64,000 nucleotides of DNA from Promethearchaeota archaeon (GTDB lineage Archaea; Asgardarchaeota; Lokiarchaeia; Sigynarchaeales; SOKP01): positions 13,469-77,468 of the forward strand of contig JAGXNR010000005.1 of NCBI GenBank assembly GCA_019894875.1, in the 5' to 3' direction. How positions within the stretch are numbered: position 1 is the first letter of the stretch; the number at the start of each line of letters is the position of its first letter. A model generated the notes under the pieces. It saw only the letters and a list, made by a program, of their open reading frames with translations, did no database searches and was not told where the DNA came from. A program made the position numbers and the translations under genes. Positions 59,772 to 64,000 of the stretch are shown here, piece by piece.

Positions 59772-60569
59772 CTATTTATCTTTAAATCGAGGATTTCTTT
59801 TTTCAAAAAAGGCTTTTAATCCTTCTTGGAAATCTTCAGTTCCTGCACTTTTCACAATATTTTCAGCTTCTTTGTCTAAATGTGTTTCTAGATCGTTTGT
59901 ATAAGACGCTTTTATCAGTTTTTTAGTGAAGGAGTATGCTAAAGGAGCTCCTTGGCAAATTTCAGCTGCAAACTTTTTAACCTCTTCTAGAAATCGCCCT
60001 TCTGAATTAATAACTTTATTCACTAAGCTAAATTGCAGAGCTTCTTGAGCATCAAGAACTCGGTTTAAGAATAACATTTCATTTGCAAGGCTTAGCCCTA
60101 CAAGTTTTGGAAGATGCCAAGTTGAAGAAGAATCTGGAGATAAACCTATTTTTGTAAAAGCACACCCAAAAGTTGCAATTTTAGAACTAATTCTAAAATC
60201 ACAGGCTGTTGCATACCCTAAACCGGCCCCAAAACAAGCACCGTTAATAGCTGCAATCGAAAGAATCTTCATATTCTTTAGGATTTTAATTCCTTCATGC
60301 AACTTACTCACTAAATTTGCCATAAATTCATCCGGTTTTTCTGCATTTTTAAATTCGACGACGTCACCACCAGCAGAAAATGCTTTTCCTCTTCCTGTAA
60401 GAATTAGACATTTTATTCTAGTATCTCTTGAAACGGTGTTAAAAGCTGTAATTAATTCATCCATAAATTTAATATTGAAAGCATTAAACTGGTTAGGACG
60501 ATTAAAACACACAATCGCTAAACTATTTGACACATCAATCTCTAATTCAATTGATTCAAAATTAGTCAT
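59772..60569 (-). CDS. Enoyl-CoA hydratase/isomerase (crotonase family, second copy)
   Basis: The product (about 265 residues) starts at the ATG 60567-60569; a TTG 15 codons upstream would add a non-family extension. Crotonase marks are CFNRPNQFNAFNIKFMDELI, the oxyanion-hole GRGKAFSAGGDVVEFKNAEK, AINGACFGAGLGYATACDFR and FTKIGLSPDSSSTW. The first catalytic Glu position reads GAGLGY, and FTKIGLSPDSS occupies the second, so the two typical hydratase Glu residues are missing. Isomerase or hydrolase chemistry is therefore as likely as hydration. It overlaps no gene, following nicotinate phosphoribosyltransferase on the same strand by 48 bases. Confidence 0.82.
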   Translation of the reverse strand: MTNFESIELEIDVSNSLAIVCFNRPNQFNAFNIKFMDELITAFNTVSRDTRIKCLILTGRGKAFSAGGDVVEFKNAEKPDEFMANLVSKLHEGIKILKNMKILSIAAINGACFGAGLGYATACDFRISSKIATFGCAFTKIGLSPDSSSTWHLPKLVGLSLANEMLFLNRVLDAQEALQFSLVNKVINSEGRFLEEVKKFAAEICQGAPLAYSFTKKLIKASYTNDLETHLDKEAENIVKSAGTEDFQEGLKAFFEKRNPRFKDK

Positions 60570-60617
60570 AAATTTGAGAATTAATCGTAAAATTAATATC
60601 TTGTTTAAAGTCAAAAA

Positions 60618-61997
60618 TTACTGGTAGGTCCTTCTTAATAAATTAGTTAAGCTTTGTAATTCTGGTGATATATTTAATTTGAAAGGTTGAACCTGTTCTA
60701 ATTTCTTATACATTTGGGGTAATTTTTTTATATTTTCTAGGTAGAACTGTTGAATCTCATCTATTTCAGGTAATTTTGCAATTAATTCCCCATTTCTCAT
60801 GATAGGTTCTAACATTGCTTCTGAATCAGTAGGAATAGGTTCACTCTCAAGGGCTAAAATATCCCCCTTAAACTCATTATTCTTATTATAAAGTCTATAA
60901 ACTTGTTTTACACCCGGAAATGTCACTTTTCCCTCACTAACCTTAATTTTGGCCTGATTTTTATATTCGATTAATTTATACACTCCTGAAATGGTAGGAT
61001 CATCACGGGAGGTTGCTAATTCTGTTCCAACGCCAAATGCATCAATTGGTGCATTTCTATCTATCAATTCTTTAATTTTGTATTCATTAAGATCAGAACT
61101 TGCAACAATTTGCACTTTATCGCACCCTTCCTTATCTAAAATCTTTCTTACTTTTTTTGAGTGTTCATAAAGATCTCCGGAATCAATCCTTACACCTTTA
61201 ATTTTATTCCCAAATTGAGTACTTATTTCAGCTCCTTTCTCGGTATCATATGTATCAATTAACAAAATTGAATCTTCATCGTAAATGTCAAAGTAAGTAG
61301 TAAAACTATCCTCCTCTCGTTCAAATTTTTGAACAAAGCTATGAGCCATAGTACCAGTAGCATTTATTCCTAATTCAAGATCAGCTATGGCATTGCTTGT
61401 CCCATTAAAACCCGCAATATAACTAGCTCTGGCAGCATAGACACCAGCAAGTGGACTATGAGATCTTCTTGTGCCAAATTCAAGAAGAACATGATTAGGT
61501 GCAATATTTCTAATTCTTGATGCTTTAGATGCTACTAATGTCTGAAAATTGATCACATTTAGCAAATAAGTTTCTGCGATTTGAGCATGAAACAATGGGC
61601 CACGAACTCTTAATATTGGTTCATTAGGAAAAAAAAAATTACCTTCCTTCATTGACCATACGTCAACATTGAATTTAAAATTTGGTAAGTACTCGTCAAA
61701 AAAACTTTGATCAATATTTTTAAAGACTTGCTTATTTCTAAGAAATTCAATAGTTCTCTCATCAAATTTCGCATTCAATAAATAGTATACAGCTTGTTCT
61801 AGTCCTGCAAAAATTAGATAATTACGATTTTTAGGTAATTTTCTGATGAATAATTCGAACGTTGCAATATCATCTCTTGCTTCTATATCATTTTCAAGAT
61901 TATACTGATAATATGCAGCACCCATAGTCAATTGGTAGAAATCTGTGCTTAGGATCATATTTTGGTTGTTGACAAAACCAGAATTTATATTATTCAT
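60618..61997 (-). CDS. pncB: Nicotinate phosphoribosyltransferase
   Basis: The 459-residue enzyme makes nicotinate mononucleotide from nicotinate and PRPP for NAD synthesis. Typical stretches are LSTDFYQLTMGAAYYQYN at the start, the substrate loop LLEFGTRRSHSPLAGVYA, FNGTSNAIADLELGINATGT with MAHSFVQ (catalytic-type His), KGVRIDSGDLYEHSKKVRK and IVASSDLNEYKIKELI with DAFGVGTELATS. All match the NAPRTase fold. Start is ATG at 61995-61997. It precedes the enoyl-CoA hydratase gene, possibly in one transcript, though the jobs are unrelated. Confidence 0.92.
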   Translation of the reverse strand: MNNINSGFVNNQNMILSTDFYQLTMGAAYYQYNLENDIEARDDIATFELFIRKLPKNRNYLIFAGLEQAVYYLLNAKFDERTIEFLRNKQVFKNIDQSFFDEYLPNFKFNVDVWSMKEGNFFFPNEPILRVRGPLFHAQIAETYLLNVINFQTLVASKASRIRNIAPNHVLLEFGTRRSHSPLAGVYAARASYIAGFNGTSNAIADLELGINATGTMAHSFVQKFEREEDSFTTYFDIYDEDSILLIDTYDTEKGAEISTQFGNKIKGVRIDSGDLYEHSKKVRKILDKEGCDKVQIVASSDLNEYKIKELIDRNAPIDAFGVGTELATSRDDPTISGVYKLIEYKNQAKIKVSEGKVTFPGVKQVYRLYNKNNEFKGDILALESEPIPTDSEAMLEPIMRNGELIAKLPEIDEIQQFYLENIKKLPQMYKKLEQVQPFKLNISPELQSLTNLLRRTYQ

Positions 61998-62137
61998 TTT
62001 ATTCGACGATAAAACTTGATGTTGTTTATTTAATTAATTTAATTCTTTCAATTATAAACATTATTTCAGAAAATTCTTGAATGAAAAATCAAAGAAATCT
62101 TAATTTAATTGTAGAGTTAACAATGAAATAAGGAAGC

Positions 62138-63013
62138 CTAATATTTTTTATTAAGCTTATGATTAGTTAGATCTACACTAACATTCCATAGACGTTTCGC
62201 AAGTTCTTCATCATAGGATGCTTTGACAGACTCTTCTTCCTTTTTTTTTTCAAAATATTTACCACTAACACCTTCAACTTCAGGTGAAGATGCTAAATAA
62301 ATTGACGTTTTAGCCCCTTTCTTAGGGCTCTTCATAAATAAACCGATTAAATGAAAGAAATATTTGACAAATTTTCTAAAATTTTTTACCATATTAGTTT
62401 TTACATATCCGGGATGAAGACTATTAACCGTTACTCCTGTGCCTTCAATCCTTCTTGCAAATTCATAAGTAAAGAGAATAAGTGCTAATTTTGATTGGGC
62501 GTATGCGTTTAATTGACGGTAATGGTTTTCCCCATTAAGGTTCTCAAAGTTGATCGTTTTTCCAACTACACTTGAAACAACATTCACTATTCTTGAGGGA
62601 CTACTTGTTTGAAGAATATCTAATAATAAAGTGCTTAATAAAAATGGGGCTAAATAATTTACTGCAAATGTAGTTTCAATCCCATCTTCGGTTAAAACAC
62701 GTTTGCTGAGATTTACACCCGCGTTATTGATAAGAACGTGTAATTGTTGATATTTTTCCTTAAAGATTTTAATAAGCCGATAGATTGCCTTTTGAGAGGA
62801 TAAATCAACCATCATCAAATCGAAATTTCCGTTGTTACACTCTTTCTTGATATCTTCTAAGGCTTTTTTTCCTCTGTTTTCATTTCGACATACCATAACA
62901 ATGGTAGCTCCCATTTTTGCTAAACCTATTGCTGTAGCTTTTCCGATCCCTGAGTTAGCACCAGTAATCATACAAATTTTTCCTTTCATAATCTCAGAAT
63001 TGTGATTCTTCAT
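62138..63013 (-). CDS. Short-chain dehydrogenase/reductase, retinol-dehydrogenase-like
   Basis: The product (about 291 residues from the ATG 63011-63013; a TTG seven codons upstream is possible) has the classical SDR features. The nucleotide-binding ICMITGANSGIGKATAIGLA is followed by CRNENRGKKALEDI, indicating NADP preference, VLINNAGVNLSKR, the Ser of NVVSSVVGK and the Y-x-x-x-K of NAYAQSKLALI. The variant with LHPGYVKTNM is typical of the RDH/WWOX-like branch, whose substrates are lipophilic alcohols or ketones. It stands alone with a 140-base leader. Confidence 0.9.
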   Translation of the reverse strand: MKNHNSEIMKGKICMITGANSGIGKATAIGLAKMGATIVMVCRNENRGKKALEDIKKECNNGNFDLMMVDLSSQKAIYRLIKIFKEKYQQLHVLINNAGVNLSKRVLTEDGIETTFAVNYLAPFLLSTLLLDILQTSSPSRIVNVVSSVVGKTINFENLNGENHYRQLNAYAQSKLALILFTYEFARRIEGTGVTVNSLHPGYVKTNMVKNFRKFVKYFFHLIGLFMKSPKKGAKTSIYLASSPEVEGVSGKYFEKKKEEESVKASYDEELAKRLWNVSVDLTNHKLNKKY

Positions 63014-63174
63014 AATATCCACGTAAAATCCCAAATCATAAAAATAATTAAAATCCTAATTAAAAGAATGGAAGTAAATAAGGGAAAGAAAAAAGCTTAT
63101 TAAAATCTTGGTTGGTGTTCTTACAGATAAAAACCTATTAGTAATATAAGAGAACTAATCTCTTACTCTATTTT

Positions 63175-64000
63175 TTATATTTTTTCGACTTTTCTAATAT
63201 TTTTTACGATTAAACCCCAATAACTATCTTTATTAAGCTTCCCATTTACCTTTAATTTTTCTTTTAAGTTCAAGTTATTATCGTTTTGCAATCTTTCACT
63301 CACTCTTATTTTTAACTTGTCTACTTTTATTACATCTTCCTCTCGGAACTGGCTTTTTCGGGATATTCTCGGACCTAATTTTACATTTTCTAAAGTGATG
63401 TGATAATAAACTGAAACATTTCCTTGAAATTCTGATGATCTCTCTACAATCTCAGAGATTTCACCTTCATAGATAGTAACACTCTTATCAAGAAAGTTCA
63501 TTAATATTATATTACCAGAACTTTCATCCACTATAATTCTTTTTCCCGTATCTGAGGTGCTCGTAGCTGTAGTTGAAATTTTAACAGGTTTAATAAGCTC
63601 TTCAAAATTATCTGGTAATTTTGTAAGGTTCCAATCAGAGATTTTAAGATATCCTTCCTTTAAGGAGATAATAAAGCCTACCCAAAAATGACTACAAAAA
63701 CCTAGATTTGAACCTATGCGGCAATCACAATCCCTTTCAGGATCATTTATATTTTCAGGAATAATAGACAAGTAAGAAGTGTTTTCCCAATTAAAACCCT
63801 TAAAAGTAATTTCAACTTCATGGTTTTCAGGATTAACAATTTTAATATCTGTAATTGTCTCTCTATCTTCCCCATTTATTTTCTTTAATGCCAAATTGAT
63901 ACCATCAGAAATAATCTCTAATTCTTTTTGTTTTACTAAATCTTCTAATTCTTCTTCAGCAAGAGAATCGAGGATAAACTCAACTAATTCTGATTTCTTC
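63175..64000 (-). CDS. SWIM-type zinc-finger protein, start lies beyond the window
   Basis: The reading frame is open to the window edge and gives at least 275 residues; codons upstream of a TTG at 63894 (KKSELVEFILDSLAEEELED) look coding, so the gene starts outside. After an acidic SAP-like segment comes a domain with the SWIM pattern CDCRIGSNLGFCSHFWVGF (CxC-x8-CxH). The C-terminal half is beta-rich, with VTIYEGEISEIVERS and VYYHITLENVKLGPRI, which may be an OB fold. SWIM fingers bind DNA or protein. The specific role is unknown. Confidence 0.7.
   Translation of the reverse strand, partial: KKSELVEFILDSLAEEELEDLVKQKELEIISDGINLALKKINGEDRETITDIKIVNPENHEVEITFKGFNWENTSYLSIIPENINDPERDCDCRIGSNLGFCSHFWVGFIISLKEGYLKISDWNLTKLPDNFEELIKPVKISTTATSTSDTGKRIIVDESSGNIILMNFLDKSVTIYEGEISEIVERSSEFQGNVSVYYHITLENVKLGPRISRKSQFREEDVIKVDKLKIRVSERLQNDNNLNLKEKLKVNGKLNKDSYWGLIVKNIRKVEKI

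Noticed and set aside
1..64000. CRISPR array, insertion sequence, integrase, prophage or toxin-antitoxin system
   Set aside because: No regularly spaced repeats, transposase motifs or phage genes were found; the only repeats are local.

Overview
This AT-rich window (roughly 30% G+C by eye) comes from an archaeon and most resembles an Asgard genome of the Lokiarchaeia type. Supporting signs are two archaeal family B DNA polymerases, a tetraether-lipid (Tes-like) radical SAM enzyme, AbrB-PhoU phosphate regulators, TATA boxes upstream of genes, an intron-containing tRNA, frequent TTG/GTG starts preceded by purine-rich ribosome binding sites, a longin/roadblock-like small protein, a decayed leucine-rich-repeat remnant and several acyl-CoA enzymes. 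The lineage is inferred; the window holds no rRNA or ribosomal protein marker.

Region by region. (1) 0.2-7.8 kb: a zinc-ribbon-type protein, a RadA/RadB-like protein with degraded ATPase motifs, a longin-like protein, a multi-pass membrane protein, a DUF3795 protein, two gene remnants, a zinc-ribbon/coiled-coil protein, and a tight two-gene unit of a 90-aa coiled-coil protein and a PolB2-type DNA polymerase whose catalytic motifs are degraded. The RadA-like protein and the degraded polymerase both end in PCNA-binding (PIP-box-like) peptides. (2) 7.8-14.1 kb: aldo/keto reductase, a membrane protein, a radical SAM protein next to a PadR regulator, a GyrI-like protein, acyl-CoA dehydrogenase and a VOC/methylmalonyl-CoA-epimerase-like protein. 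(3) 14.2-25.5 kb, all minus strand: a GH20 glycosidase, then an apparent operon livH-livM-livG-livF, a HEAT-repeat protein and an acyl-CoA synthetase, preceded by a periplasmic-type binding protein. (4) 25.7-34.3 kb: one gene of 8.5 kb encoding a 2849-residue protein made almost only of membrane helices. (5) 34.4-42.8 kb: GH4 glycosidase, a large intergenic hairpin, two overlooked small genes, a second VOC protein, a DapL-like aminotransferase, a Fe-S protein, a putative glycosidase and an enoyl-CoA hydratase. (6) 43.1-46.7 kb: a phosphate module of two DUF47/PhoU-like proteins flanking a PiT transporter, followed by a convergent AbrB-PhoU regulator. (7) 47-57.5 kb: an alkaline-phosphatase-superfamily enzyme, membrane dipeptidase, tRNA-Thr(UGU) with a 26-nt intron, an intact replicative PolB with its small upstream neighbour, an HSL-type hydrolase, an SRPBCC protein, a dolichol-kinase-like protein and an LLM flavin oxidoreductase. 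(8) 57.6-64 kb: the Tes-like enzyme with a translationally coupled 95-aa partner, enoyl-CoA hydratase, nicotinate phosphoribosyltransferase, an SDR and a SWIM-type zinc-finger protein cut by the window edge.

How the parts work together. The acyl-CoA synthetase, acyl-CoA dehydrogenase, two enoyl-CoA hydratases and two epimerase-like proteins fit a beta-oxidation-like fatty or organic acid metabolism. The Liv-type transporter sharing an operon with the acyl-CoA synthetase suggests that it may import a carboxylic acid. Three glycosidases point to sugar or amino-sugar scavenging. The most interesting candidate system pairs a pseudo-RecA (1300-2046) with a pseudo-polymerase and a small coiled-coil partner (5091-7772), each large protein carrying a sliding-clamp-binding tail. 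This is a possible archaeal analogue of the bacterial ImuA/ImuB mutasome.
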